Source of the DNA: Anaerobium acetethylicum
Lineage (GTDB): Bacteria; Bacillota; Clostridia; Lachnospirales; Lachnospiraceae
Length of the DNA stretch: 64,000 nucleotides
Assembly (NCBI RefSeq): GCF_900096945.1
Contig: NZ_FMKA01000003.1
Coordinates: 62,001 to 126,000 of the forward strand
Reading direction: 5' to 3'
Shown here: positions 1 to 8,299 of the stretch, piece after piece
Layout: each line of letters starts with the position of its first letter
How positions within the stretch are numbered: the stretch's first letter is position 1
The notes under the pieces: generated by a model
What the model was told of the DNA's origin: nothing
The model's input: only the letters and a program-made list of their open reading frames with translations
Database searches by the model: none
Made by a program: the position numbers and the translations under genes

Positions 1-1107
1 ATGCTGGCTGCAGCTGCACCTGTCCCTGTCAGGATAGTAGCCGCAGCTGCAGGGATTCATGGCTGCAACCAGCATGAAATTCGCAGGGTATGTATATACT
101 CCGCTCAGCCTTGAGATGTTCACTTCATGCTCCTCAAGAGGCTGCCTCATTATTTCAAGAGTCGATTTTGTAAACTCCGGAAGTTCATCAAGAAAAAGGA
201 CTCCCCTGTCTGCAAGGCTGATTTCACCGGGATGGGGTATCCTTCCTCCTCCGCAGAGCGCAATCGGCGTAATTGTATGATGCGGCGCCCTGAAAGGGCG
301 CTTCAGAATAAGGGATGATTCTTTAGGGAGAAGCCCCTGGATGCTGTAGATTTTAGATATTTCCAGACTCTCCTCCAATGTGAGGTCCGGAAGTATAGTC
401 GGTATTCTTTTTGCAATCATTGTTTTTCCGGAACCGGGCGGCCCGATATACAGGATATTGTGAAGTCCTGCAACAGCCACCTCGGTTGCCCGTTTTACAC
501 TCTGCTGGCCATTGACTTCATCGAAGTCGCTCTCATAGATTTTATAGCTGTCCTGAAATATTTCTTCTATATTAATAAACTCGGGAAGAATGCTGTTTCT
601 GTCATTCAAAAATGCAATGAGGTCATCAACAGTACCGACTCCGATTACGTCAATGCCGCTTATTACCGCTCCCTCACCTGCGTTCTCCTTTGGAACCGCA
701 CAATATCTGAATCCAAGTTTCTTAGCAGCATCGACTATTGAAAGGATTCCGTTTACCGCCCGTATGCTGCCGTCAAGGCTCAATTCCCCTATAATCATGG
801 TGTCATCCAGGCTGCTCTGGGGAACGAAGCCCAGAGAGGCCAGTACGGCGGCTGCAATGGGAAGGTCAAAGGATGCTCCCTCCTTTCTCACGTCCGACGG
901 GGACAAATTTATGGTGATCCTTTTTGCCGGAATCACGATACCCGAATTGCGCAGGGCCGTCTTTACCCTCTCCCGCGCTTCTCTGACTTCTGTTCCCAGG
1001 TATCCAACCATGTCAAATGACGGCATGCCGTCGCTCACATCAGCCTCAACCTGAATCTGGCAGCTTTCTATACCCCTTACTGCCGCTGAATATACTCTGC
1101 TATACAT
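1..1107 (-). CDS. YifB/ComM-family Mg-chelatase-like AAA+ ATPase (3' end beyond window)
   Basis: The frame is open from an ATG at 1107 to base 1 (369 codons) and continues past the left edge. The N-terminal ~170 residues look like the Lon-protease-like fold of YifB proteins (start [15 protein letters not shown], then [15 protein letters not shown]). The chelatase-like AAA+ domain follows, with Walker A GPPGSGKT near residue 222, the RAPHHT box, and Walker B-like [10 protein letters not shown] near residue 300. The last visible part is a Cys-rich [10 protein letters not shown] segment typical of the family. Homologues (ComM) act as helicases in branch migration during natural transformation; in Clostridia the role is less clear. 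The start is supported by an AGGGGG ribosome binding site 9 bases upstream. Family call is firm; physiological role is inferred. Confidence 0.9.
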   Translation of the reverse strand, partial: MYSRVYSAAVRGIESCQIQVEADVSDGMPSFDMVGYLGTEVREARERVKTALRNSGIVIPAKRITINLSPSDVRKEGASFDLPIAAAVLASLGFVPQSSLDDTMIIGELSLDGSIRAVNGILSIVDAAKKLGFRYCAVPKENAGEGAVISGIDVIGVGTVDDLIAFLNDRNSILPEFINIEEIFQDSYKIYESDFDEVNGQQSVKRATEVAVAGLHNILYIGPPGSGKTMIAKRIPTILPDLTLEESLEISKIYSIQGLLPKESSLILKRPFRAPHHTITPIALCGGGRIPHPGEISLADRGVLFLDELPEFTKSTLEIMRQPLEEHEVNISRLSGVYTYPANFMLVAAMNPCSCGYYPDRDRCSCSQH

Positions 1108-1350
1108 ATCAAACGACCCCCTTATATTATTTTCAAGCACACAAACAGCTCCCCCTGTTGTGGAGCCAATATCTGCTTTCTTACATACTGGAAAATCCAT
1201 GGCAGAAATGCCATTTTAATAGAAGTGAATATGCAGTAACTATAACACAAACTATCTGACATTGGAAGAGGAAATCAGGATATTGTAAACAAAAACAGAA
1301 ACATACAAAAAATTCAGTCTTTTGAAGAACTTGTCTATAAGGATTAACAA
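1108..1350. other. Intergenic stretch without a recognisable gene
   Basis: AT-rich leader of the YifB gene. I see no convincing coding frame, riboswitch or terminator between the YifB start and the palindromic element beginning near 1351. Confidence 0.5.
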
Positions 1351-1605
1351 GTCAAAAGACCTCTTATAACCTTCGCTTCGTTAATTTGCACATTTGCCCT
1401 CTATAACGCAGTGATGCAAAACATGATTCAATGAGCAGCTTTATGAAGACGTTGGCACTTAGGCCGCGTGTTTTGCGGCCTTACGTACCACTACGTCTTC
1501 ATCTAAGCGAGAGCGCGCTGCGAATGAACATGTTTTGCATCACGTCCTGATTACAAAAACCGTAGAAATTGACGAACACTATTTTGTAAATGGGCTTTTG
1601 ACACT
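1351..1605. repeat. Nested palindromic element, family C copy 1
   Basis: About 255 bp, homologous in inverted orientation to 37097-37350. The core 1412-1543 begins TGATGCAAAACATG and ends CATGTTTTGCATCA. Inside are the arms ATGAAGACGT/ACGTCTTCAT and GGCCGC/GCGGCC. Outer arms are CAAAAG near 1353 and CTTTTG near 1595. No coding potential is evident, so it resembles a MITE or large REP-like sequence. Whether it is mobile or a structured RNA cannot be told from two copies. Confidence 0.8.
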
Positions 1606-1620
1606 CCACTCCTATGAGAT

Positions 1621-1660
1621 AAAAAAGGGAGAGTCTGCTTTTATAGCATCTCCCCTTTTT
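1621..1660 (-). terminator. Intrinsic terminator after ptsH
   Basis: On the minus strand GGGGAGA and TCTCCC form a stem around an A/T-rich loop, followed by TTTTTTATC, directly after the ptsH stop codon. The plus strand also has a T-run, so it may act in both directions. Confidence 0.75.
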
Positions 1661-1665
1661 TATCT

Positions 1666-1923
1666 CTACAGATTAGCTTTGAAAAATTCTTCCATTTTTA
1701 CTATTGCAGCATCTTCATCAGGACCTTCAGCAGTCACGGTAACTTCAGTTCCCTGTTTAACACCAAGGGCCATAAGCGCCATAAGCCTTCTGAGATCTGC
1801 ACTTTTGCCATTTGCACTTAATGTAATAGCTGATGTGAAAGCTTTTGTTTCCATCACGATCATTCCTGCAGGTCTTGCATGTATTCCAAGAGCATCTTTG
1901 ATTGTATAGTTAAATGATTTCAT
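1666..1923 (-). CDS. ptsH: HPr phosphocarrier protein with Arg at position 46
   Basis: 85 residues, the usual HPr length. HPr carries phosphate from enzyme I to EIIA domains of the cytoplasmic PTS relay. The catalytic GIHARPAG motif places the phosphorylatable histidine at residue 15. The segment equivalent to the Ser46 regulatory site reads GKSADLRRLMALM; the residue aligned to Ser46 of Bacillus HPr is Arg46, confirmed at the codon level. In Firmicutes Ser46 is phosphorylated by HPr kinase for CcpA-dependent catabolite repression, so this protein should not serve that role (inference). It is last in the gene order ptsG-antiterminator-ptsH and has a GGAGG ribosome binding site. Confidence 0.93.
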   Translation of the reverse strand: MKSFNYTIKDALGIHARPAGMIVMETKAFTSAITLSANGKSADLRRLMALMALGVKQGTEVTVTAEGPDEDAAIVKMEEFFKANL

Positions 1924-1979
1924 TTTATACCTCCATATGGTTTTATTCTATGTTTGATTTTCAAATTTTCTTTCTTATT

Positions 1980-2813
1980 CTACTCCGACTCATCGGAAAA
2001 TACCCGTTCAATGTGCATCGCAAGATAGCCGACTTCTACCGGTTTGAATTCCTTTTTCAATTCCCTCCCGAGCTTTTTGCAGACAGTCTCCGCTAAAGCA
2101 AAAGATTTTGGAAATCTCTCCCTGATATATTCGTTCATATCCAGTTTGATGGATTCGCCTTTCAGGGCTCTTGCCGTCATGTACTTGATATGGCTCATCA
2201 GACGGTTGTAGGACAGAGACTCGATATCGATCTCCCTGCCGATTTCACTTTCAATCATGGTGATGCACTCCCTGACAACGGCTGCCGTCTGCATTGCCTG
2301 GGATACCTTTTCATCCTCGATTGCTGAGTGTATATGCAAAGCTATGTACCCGACCTCATCATCACTTATATCGATGCCCTGCATCTCCATGAAAATCTTC
2401 TTTCCACTGGCCGCCACCCTGTATTCATCTGGAAAAAGGGCTTTTATATCCTGCGTCAGCGGATTGCTGATCTGGGAGTGGCTGCGTATTCTTTTTACGG
2501 CAAATGCAATATGGTCGGCAAGGGGGAATAATATGCCTGTGTCTATTTTGTCAAACTGTTTCTCGGCTTCGATTATAATTGCATTTGCAATCTCAAGAAA
2601 TTCCGGTTCGATGCTGCTGACGATCTCCCTGGATGAGCCCCTGTCAGTCTCCTGCTGAAGCAGGTATACTTTTGCATCTGCCGGTACTTCCATTCGTTCG
2701 TTGACTTTTCTGCCGAACCCTACGCCTTTTCCAAGCAGTATGTACTCCTTATTATTATCCATATCCACGGCCATAACGCCGTTATGGTTTAATGCTTTTA
2801 TGACTCTGAACAT
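1980..2813 (-). CDS. BglG/LicT/GlcT-family transcription antiterminator
   Basis: 277 residues in the order RNA-binding CAT domain (about 1-55, FRVIKALNHNGVMAVD), PRD1 (about 65-170) and PRD2 (about 175-277). PTS-phosphorylatable histidines are visible in LADHIAFA and ALHIHSA (PRD1) and in LMSHIKY and AMHIERV (PRD2). Members bind a ribonucleic antiterminator hairpin in a leader RNA and stop an overlapping terminator from forming. The gene lies immediately downstream of ptsG, whose leader (5147-5220) contains such a hairpin, so ptsG is the obvious target. By context it is GlcT-like; sugar specificity is inferred. Confidence 0.92.
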   Translation of the reverse strand: MFRVIKALNHNGVMAVDMDNNKEYILLGKGVGFGRKVNERMEVPADAKVYLLQQETDRGSSREIVSSIEPEFLEIANAIIIEAEKQFDKIDTGILFPLADHIAFAVKRIRSHSQISNPLTQDIKALFPDEYRVAASGKKIFMEMQGIDISDDEVGYIALHIHSAIEDEKVSQAMQTAAVVRECITMIESEIGREIDIESLSYNRLMSHIKYMTARALKGESIKLDMNEYIRERFPKSFALAETVCKKLGRELKKEFKPVEVGYLAMHIERVFSDESE

Positions 2814-2875
2814 ATGATTACCCCCGTCACCGACTATTCTAATTCATAGCGGTCCGGGCCGGAGACCCTGAACAG

Positions 2876-5020
2876 CTACTCTAATTCATCAACTGCAAGC
2901 AGATCTTCGCCTGCCTTAACTTCGCCCGATTTCAGAAGCCTTACCCTCTGACTGCTATTCAAGCTTGTGCAGATGACAGGAGAAGCTAAAGATGGGGCAT
3001 TATTTTTCAGGAATTCCATGTCAAAACTCAACAGTCTGTCTCCTTTTTTGACCATGTCTCCCTCTTTTACGAAAGCCTCAAAGCCTTTTCCCTCAAGGTT
3101 CACCGTATCGATTCCGATATGGAGCAGCAGCTCTATTCCATCCTTGGTCTTCAATCCCACCGCATGCTTTGTTCCAAAAACAAAACATACTTCAGCATCA
3201 TCTGGCGAAGTAAGAACCCCCTCTGTGGGAGTTACAACTGCCCCGTCACCCATCATCTTCTCAGCAAATGCCGCGTCTGGCGCTTCTGTGATATCTGCAG
3301 CAATGCCGGTAAGAGGACTGCTGAGAATGATTGTCCTTGCAACCTTGCCATCCTTGTTTTCTTCTGTTGCTGCAGCTGCAGTGTTTTGAGCTGCTGCCGC
3401 TCCATCCATGAATACTTCTTCATCCGGTGCAGTAAGAAGATAATCCTCAAGATTTGATTTGATTACCGTTACCCTTGGTCCATATATGATCTGCACGCCC
3501 TGTCCCTTACGGATAACTCCTGACGCTCCGGACTGTTTCAAAAGTGCATCGTTTACCAGTTCTGATTTATATACCGTGCAGCGAAGCCTTGTGGCACAGC
3601 AGTCTACATCCGAAATATTTTTCTTGCCGCCGAGTCCTTCGCAGATCATTGCTGATACAGGATCTGTCTCCTGTTCCACAATCTGTCCGTCAGCATTTTT
3701 TCTTGCTTCCATATCGCTTCTTCTGTAAAGTTTTACTTCTTCTGCGTCATCCCTTCCAGGTGTCTTTAAGTTCATTTTCTTTATAAGGAATGAGAATAAT
3801 AAATAGTATACCACAAAATATACCGCGCCTACAACTATAACCCAAACCCAGCTTGTCTTGGCATTTCCCTGCAGGATTCCGAACAGGAACAGATCTATGA
3901 ATCCGCCTGAGAATGTCATACCGACGCCTACGTTAAGTATATGCATGAACATATAAGCAAGCCCTGCAAAGACACAGTGGATACCGTAAAGCAAAGGTGC
4001 CACAAAGAGGAATGTAAATTCTATCGGTTCAGTTATTCCCGTCAGCACTGATGTCAGGGCTGCTGACAGAAGGAGGCCTCCTACCTGTTTCTTCTTCTCA
4101 GGCTTTGCACATCTGTACATTGCAAGTGCCGCTCCCGGAAGACCGAATATCATGAGCGGGAATTTTCCTGACATGAATCTTGTTGCAGATACACTGAAAT
4201 GTCCGATTCCCGGTGTTCCTAATTCCGCGAAGAAAATGTTCTGTGCACCTTCTATCAGCTGTCCGCCAACCGTTGCTGTTCCGCCTACTGCTGTCTGCCA
4301 GAATGGAAGGTAAAATACGTGATGGAGTCCGAAAGGTATCAGAAGCCTTTCCATAAGGCCGTACACCCATGTTCCTGCATATCCCGATTTAAGTACGATA
4401 TCGCCTACTTTATAGATTCCTGCCTGTACGGGAGGCCATGCATAGAAAAGCACAATTCCGACCATTACATATGCAAGTGCGCCTACGATCGGTACGAATC
4501 TGGTTCCTCCAAAGAAGGACAGTACCTGCGGCAATTCAATTTTATAGTACCTGTTGTGAAGGGCCGCTACTCCGAGACCTACTATGATACCTCCGAAAAC
4601 ACCCATCTGCAGGGATGTGATTCCTACTACAGACGTGGTAGCGCCGGCGAGCATGCTTTCCGTGCCGCCGTTTATGTTTATCATGGCATTGATCGAAGCA
4701 TGCATGATGAAAAAGGCGATTGCTGCAGCCAGTGCCGCTACCTCTTTCTCTTTTTTGGCCATTCCTATTGCAACTCCCATTGCAAATATCAGAGGCAGGT
4801 TTGCGAATACGATGTTGCCGGCTGCACTCATAACGGAAAGTATCGCATAGAGTATGGTTCCCGGACCCATCATATCCATAAGGCCATATGCCTTAAGCAT
4901 TGTTTCATTCGTAAATGAACTTCCCACTCCAAGCAGCAGACCGGCTACGGGAAGTATTGCAATCGGAAGCATAAAGGATCTTCCAACGCGCTGTAAAACA
5001 CCAAAAATTTTGTCTTTCAT
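2876..5020 (-). CDS. ptsG: Glucose-type PTS transporter EIICBA
   Basis: 714 residues. An N-terminal EIIC membrane domain (start MKDKIFGVLQRVGRSFMLPI, multiple hydrophobic segments to about residue 430) is followed by EIIB with phospho-cysteine near residue 475 (CATRLRCTV) and EIIA with His634 (LLLHIGIDTV). It imports and phosphorylates a hexose; the FGLHHVFYLPFWQT signature fits the glucose/N-acetylglucosamine branch and glucose is most likely. The start at 5020 has AGGAG 8 bases upstream. A longer in-frame start at 5191 lies inside the antiterminator hairpin and is rejected. It is the first gene of ptsG-glcT-ptsH and is probably regulated by antitermination. Confidence 0.93.
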   Translation of the reverse strand: MKDKIFGVLQRVGRSFMLPIAILPVAGLLLGVGSSFTNETMLKAYGLMDMMGPGTILYAILSVMSAAGNIVFANLPLIFAMGVAIGMAKKEKEVAALAAAIAFFIMHASINAMININGGTESMLAGATTSVVGITSLQMGVFGGIIVGLGVAALHNRYYKIELPQVLSFFGGTRFVPIVGALAYVMVGIVLFYAWPPVQAGIYKVGDIVLKSGYAGTWVYGLMERLLIPFGLHHVFYLPFWQTAVGGTATVGGQLIEGAQNIFFAELGTPGIGHFSVSATRFMSGKFPLMIFGLPGAALAMYRCAKPEKKKQVGGLLLSAALTSVLTGITEPIEFTFLFVAPLLYGIHCVFAGLAYMFMHILNVGVGMTFSGGFIDLFLFGILQGNAKTSWVWVIVVGAVYFVVYYLLFSFLIKKMNLKTPGRDDAEEVKLYRRSDMEARKNADGQIVEQETDPVSAMICEGLGGKKNISDVDCCATRLRCTVYKSELVNDALLKQSGASGVIRKGQGVQIIYGPRVTVIKSNLEDYLLTAPDEEVFMDGAAAAQNTAAAATEENKDGKVARTIILSSPLTGIAADITEAPDAAFAEKMMGDGAVVTPTEGVLTSPDDAEVCFVFGTKHAVGLKTKDGIELLLHIGIDTVNLEGKGFEAFVKEGDMVKKGDRLLSFDMEFLKNNAPSLASPVICTSLNSSQRVRLLKSGEVKAGEDLLAVDELE

Positions 5021-5146
5021 GATTTTTCTCCTTATCTTTTCTGTGTTATCATGATTGGGATCTTTGTAACTTTTCAGAATGGCTTTCCGAAGGAGGCATT
5101 CCTGAATCATTACGATTTTTTGGAGTATTACGGTGCTTTTGTGCAC

Positions 5147-5220
5147 AAAAAAAGCACCAACATACATAAATATCCAAAAATATCTATGCATAGTTAATGC
5201 CTGCTTTCCAGTAACATACT
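5147..5220 (-). promoter_or_regulatory. RAT antiterminator overlapping a terminator in the ptsG leader
   Basis: Minus-strand 5215-5190 reads GTTACTGGAAAGCAGGCATT followed by AACTAT, matching the BglG/LicT-type RAT consensus (GTTACTG...GCAGGCA). Its 3' part overlaps the 5' arm of a second hairpin: AAC-T-ATGCATAGATA (5195-5181) pairs with TATTTATGTATGTT (5172-5159) with G-U pairs and one bulge, followed by GGTGC and seven Ts (5153-5147). The mutually exclusive layout is the expected architecture for BglG-family control, and the cognate gene is immediately downstream of ptsG. Confidence 0.82.
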
Positions 5221-5234
5221 ATACCACTGAAATG

Positions 5235-5263
5235 ATAATATCACCACAACTCAAATTTGTCAA
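5235..5263 (-). promoter_or_regulatory. Sigma-A-type promoter of ptsG
   Basis: TTGACA (5263-5258), a 17-base spacer, then TATTAT (5240-5235). Predicted transcription start is around 5228, a few bases before the RAT hairpin. Confidence 0.75.
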
Positions 5264-5371
5264 TATTTTTATTTTCATCATTTGATCCGGATTTTTATTA
5301 TGCATTTTTTACAATGATTTACTACGAATTCCTGCTTTTTCATACATTCATGTCTAATCATGCACGAAAAC

Positions 5372-5416
5372 GGAAGGAACAGGAAATCAGCCTGGCTGAT
5401 TTCCTGTTCCTTCCGG
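5372..5416 (-). terminator. Terminator after the trhP-like gene
   Basis: A long perfect stem GGAACAGGAAATCAGCC/GGCTGATTTCCTGTTCC lies directly after the stop at 5429, followed on the minus strand by TTCCGTTTTCG. The T-run is interrupted, so efficiency is uncertain. Confidence 0.65.
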
Positions 5417-5428
5417 ACATCTGAATTT

Positions 5429-6661
5429 CTATTCCTGATTCTCTTTTCGCCTCAGGATATCATACTGATCAAGCTCTGTTCCCAGATCGACATACAGAAT
5501 CTGTTTTGGATGCGGAGCGCTCTCCTGCGGATTTCCCGCCTCATCAAAGATTGCCTTTACCTGAACTTCCACATTTGAACCGTCAGGCTTCATCACTTCT
5601 ATCGTCTCGCCGACGCTGAATTTATTCCTCTGTTCAATGCTGGTAAGCCCTTGTTCGTTTTTGGGGCCAGCCATTCCGAGATACGTGTATTCCTTAATAT
5701 AGGTATTGTTGTCATAGATCTGGCTGCTCTGGTCAGCCTTTCCATAAAAGAATCCAGTGGTAAACTGGCGGTACGTGCACTTTGATATCTCCTCGTGATA
5801 CCATGGCATGTTCTTTCTGTAAAGGTCAGGCGATTCCATATAATCATCTATGGCCTTTCGATAAGTCCTGGCAACAGTCGCCACATAGAGTGCTGTCTTC
5901 ATCCTGCCTTCAACCTTCAGGCTGTCGATGCCGGCATCCAGCATATCCGGTATATGCTCAATCATGCAGAGGTCTTTTGAATTGAATATATAAGTTCCTC
6001 TTTCATTTTCATACACAGGCATGTATTCGCCTGGACGCTTTTCTTCCACGATCGAATATTTCCAACGGCAGGGATGGGTGCAGGCACCCTGATTCGCATC
6101 CCTTCCGGTCATGTAGTTGCTTAAAAGACATCTTCCCGAATAGGAAATGCACATTGCCCCATGGACGAATGTTTCAATTTCCATATCTTCAGGAATCCTC
6201 TGGCGGATTTCCTTGATTTCCTTAAGGGAAAGCTCCCTTGCGGACACTACCCTTTTTGCGCCCAGCTTATGCCAGAAAAGGTATGTTCCGTAATTTGTAT
6301 TGTTTGCCTGGGTACTGATATGAAGCTCCATATCAGGCAGGATTCTCTTTGCGATTTCGAATATTCCGGGATCCGCAATAATAAGGGCATCAGGCTTAAT
6401 CTCCTTCAGCTCCTTAAAATATTCCTCAGCTCCGGCCAGGTCATCATTATGGGCCAGTATATTCGCCGTTACATAAACTTTAACATTGTGTTCGTGGGCG
6501 AATTCAATCCCTTCCTTCATCTCTTCCATGGAAAAGTTTTTGGCCTTTGCACGGAGACCGAAGGCTTCGCCGCCTATATATACTGCATCTGCGCCAAAGA
6601 TAACTGCTGTCTTCAGGACCTCGAGGCTGCTTGCAGGTATTAATAATTCTACATTTCTCAT
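5429..6661 (-). CDS. U32-family (peptidase-like) protein, TrhP type tRNA hydroxylation
   Basis: 410 residues. The N-terminal barrel begins ELLIPASSLEVLKTAVIFGADAVYIGG in pieces typical of U32 proteins. The conserved cysteine block GAMCISYSGRCLL...GACTHPCRW (about residues 168-203) probably ligates an Fe-S cluster. A C-terminal beta domain follows (about 330-410). Bacillus YrrN/YrrO (TrhP) form 5-hydroxyuridine at the wobble base, which TrmR then methylates; the adjacent gene here is TrmR-like and overlaps by 4 bases (ATGA). That context favours tRNA modification over the historic peptidase/collagenase label. Only one TrhP-like gene is present at this locus, where Bacillus has two. Confidence 0.88.
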   Translation of the reverse strand: MRNVELLIPASSLEVLKTAVIFGADAVYIGGEAFGLRAKAKNFSMEEMKEGIEFAHEHNVKVYVTANILAHNDDLAGAEEYFKELKEIKPDALIIADPGIFEIAKRILPDMELHISTQANNTNYGTYLFWHKLGAKRVVSARELSLKEIKEIRQRIPEDMEIETFVHGAMCISYSGRCLLSNYMTGRDANQGACTHPCRWKYSIVEEKRPGEYMPVYENERGTYIFNSKDLCMIEHIPDMLDAGIDSLKVEGRMKTALYVATVARTYRKAIDDYMESPDLYRKNMPWYHEEISKCTYRQFTTGFFYGKADQSSQIYDNNTYIKEYTYLGMAGPKNEQGLTSIEQRNKFSVGETIEVMKPDGSNVEVQVKAIFDEAGNPQESAPHPKQILYVDLGTELDQYDILRRKENQE

Positions 6662-7320
6662 TTTAATTCATCCATCTTTCCAATTCTTGTACTGATCGTC
6701 ACTCCGTCACCAAGGGGCAGTATGGCTGTGGTAAGCTCTTCCATATGTTTCAGTTCATACAGGTATTCCCTCATCCGGTTGTATATTGTCCTGTTACGCC
6801 TTGTCACGGCATAACGGGATTCTATGATATCCCCGTCCTGCAGGACATTGTCGGATATCAGGACACCGCCCACTTTGAGCAGGCGCATGATCTGGGGAAG
6901 AAAATTGATATACTGGCCTTTTGCAGCATCCATGAAAATGAAATCAAAGGTTCCTTCGAGCCCCGCCATCACTTCAAGGGCATCCCCCTCGATCAGAGTA
7001 ATCTTATCCTCGAATCCTGCTCTTTTTATATTTTCCCTTGCAACAGGGATTCTTTTTTCATATTTTTCTATTGTCGTTATGCTGCAGTTCCCCGGGCTAT
7101 ATTCCGCCATCAGAATACTGGAAAAACCGACAGCCGTGCCGACCTCCAATATCCGTTCCGGCTGCTTGAGGGCAGTCAGGACTTTCAGGAAGCTCTGCAT
7201 CTCTTTACGGATAATAGGCACATAATCCTTGACAGCCTGCTTTTCTATTTCGTCAAGCAGTGCCGTGTTGCCTGTATCCAATGAATTTATATAAGTTATC
7301 AGTCTTTCATTTACTATCAC
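6658..7320 (-). CDS. trmR: TrmR-like SAM-dependent O-methyltransferase
   Basis: 220 residues of the class I O-methyltransferase fold. Motif I is ILEVGTAVGFSSILMA, followed by TTIEKYEKR, GDALEVM, and the metal/substrate motif FDFIFMDAAKGQY with SDNVLQDG. Bacillus YrrM (TrmR) methylates 5-hydroxyuridine at position 34 of tRNA to 5-methoxyuridine. The gene directly precedes and overlaps the TrhP-like gene, as in the Bacillus yrrL-yrrM-yrrN order. Without that context it would only be a generic catechol-type O-methyltransferase, so the specific function is inferred from synteny. Confidence 0.85.
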   Translation of the reverse strand: MIVNERLITYINSLDTGNTALLDEIEKQAVKDYVPIIRKEMQSFLKVLTALKQPERILEVGTAVGFSSILMAEYSPGNCSITTIEKYEKRIPVARENIKRAGFEDKITLIEGDALEVMAGLEGTFDFIFMDAAKGQYINFLPQIMRLLKVGGVLISDNVLQDGDIIESRYAVTRRNRTIYNRMREYLYELKHMEELTTAILPLGDGVTISTRIGKMDELK

Positions 7321-7344
7321 TTTTTACTCTCCGTCTCAGACTTT

Positions 7345-7746
7345 CTAATCTGCAGTGCCGCCTTCATCCGTGATCTCCTCTGGAATCTCTCCGGACATGA
7401 CAGACAGCATTTTCTCCGCAGACATGGAAGTATTTAATGTATAATCCCCCGGCTTTATCTTTCCTGAGTACTTTGATACCTTTGCTTGCACATAGAAAAG
7501 CTTGAAATCTTCAACAAGCCCCTTTTCCTGAAGCATCCTGCCAATCGATATTGTCGATGCGCCCTCTGCTACGGTTATATTTACATCAGTCCCAGGCGCT
7601 TCCTCAACACCTCTGTCGCTGAATATTGCCGTTCCAAAACTGTACGCTTCTTTTGCGCATACAAAAATACCGATAATGACCAAAGCACTTATAATTATAT
7701 GAAAGGATATGCTTAAAACTGCATTAACCACTTTCTTTACACTCAT
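7345..7746 (-). CDS. Short MltG/YceG-like membrane protein lacking the catalytic domain
   Basis: 133 residues. One membrane segment (about 10-30, SISFHIIISALVIIGIFVCA) is followed by an extracellular LysM-like MltG subdomain (VNITVAEGASTISIGRMLQEKGLV, then KIKPGDYTLNTSMSAEKMLSVM). It then ends in an acidic tail. Full MltG endolytic transglycosylases are about 350-400 residues with a catalytic Glu in the C-terminal domain; that domain is missing here. It sits exactly where yrrL (mltG) lies in Bacillus, between the ruvX/yrzB genes and trmR, and has a good GGGGGTG ribosome binding site. No remnant of the missing domain is seen between here and trmR, so it looks like a stable short form. Confidence 0.8.
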   Translation of the reverse strand: MSVKKVVNAVLSISFHIIISALVIIGIFVCAKEAYSFGTAIFSDRGVEEAPGTDVNITVAEGASTISIGRMLQEKGLVEDFKLFYVQAKVSKYSGKIKPGDYTLNTSMSAEKMLSVMSGEIPEEITDEGGTAD

Positions 7747-7762
7747 TCAATGCACCCCCACA

Positions 7763-8221
7763 TTATCCCTTTTTACTCAGACACTCCTTACAATAGCCAT
7801 AGAGCTTCACTTCATGATCTGTTACCTGAAAAGAAGCGGTGTCAATGATTTTCTTTTCCAACTCATCAAGAAGGTCATCTTCAAACGAAGATACTTTTCC
7901 GCATTCCAGACATATAAGATGATGATGGTGGTGCTTCACCTCACTGTTATCCGCCTGTCCAATTTCATAACGTACATATCCGTCATCAAGATTGATCCGG
8001 TCAACCAGGTTTAACTCCAGCAGAAGCTGTATGGTTCTATAGACTGTGGCCAGTCCGATTTCCGGATAATCTGCCTTTACCAACTCATATATTTCCTCAG
8101 CTGTCAGGTGCCTGTCCGGACATTGAGATAAAACTTCAAGGACCATCACTCTTTGTGTAGTCACTTTAAGTCCTTTTTCCTTTAGAAGCGCTTTAAATTT
8201 ATCTCTTTTTGCAGTCATCAC
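7763..8221 (-). CDS. Fur-family metal-dependent transcriptional regulator
   Basis: 152 residues. The N-terminal winged helix includes GLKVTTQRVMVLEVL and IGLATVYRTIQLL. The dimerisation/metal domain starts around residue 85. It contains a run of five histidines (KHHHHHLICLECG), CLEC and CKEC zinc pairs and a conserved acidic residue block. Fur, PerR and Zur cannot be separated by eye. It is inserted between the UPF0473 gene and the MltG-like gene in an otherwise tRNA/cell-wall cluster; the 17-base gap to the downstream gene suggests cotranscription. Confidence 0.92.
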   Translation of the reverse strand: MMTAKRDKFKALLKEKGLKVTTQRVMVLEVLSQCPDRHLTAEEIYELVKADYPEIGLATVYRTIQLLLELNLVDRINLDDGYVRYEIGQADNSEVKHHHHHLICLECGKVSSFEDDLLDELEKKIIDTASFQVTDHEVKLYGYCKECLSKKG

Positions 8222-8299
8222 TGCCTCCTCTGATGAAATATACCTGTTTTGCCACTGTTCAGAACTGCATCCTCTAAAGCTGCAGAATCCGCCTGTCTG

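Noticed and set aside
5021-5191. A longer start for ptsG at 5191 adding 57 residues
   Set aside because: The extension runs through the RAT hairpin, terminator and ribosome binding site; the ATG at 5020 gives the family-typical N-terminus.
5429-6661. Collagenase/virulence peptidase annotation of the U32 protein
   Set aside because: The cysteine block and adjacency to trmR fit TrhP-type tRNA hydroxylation better.
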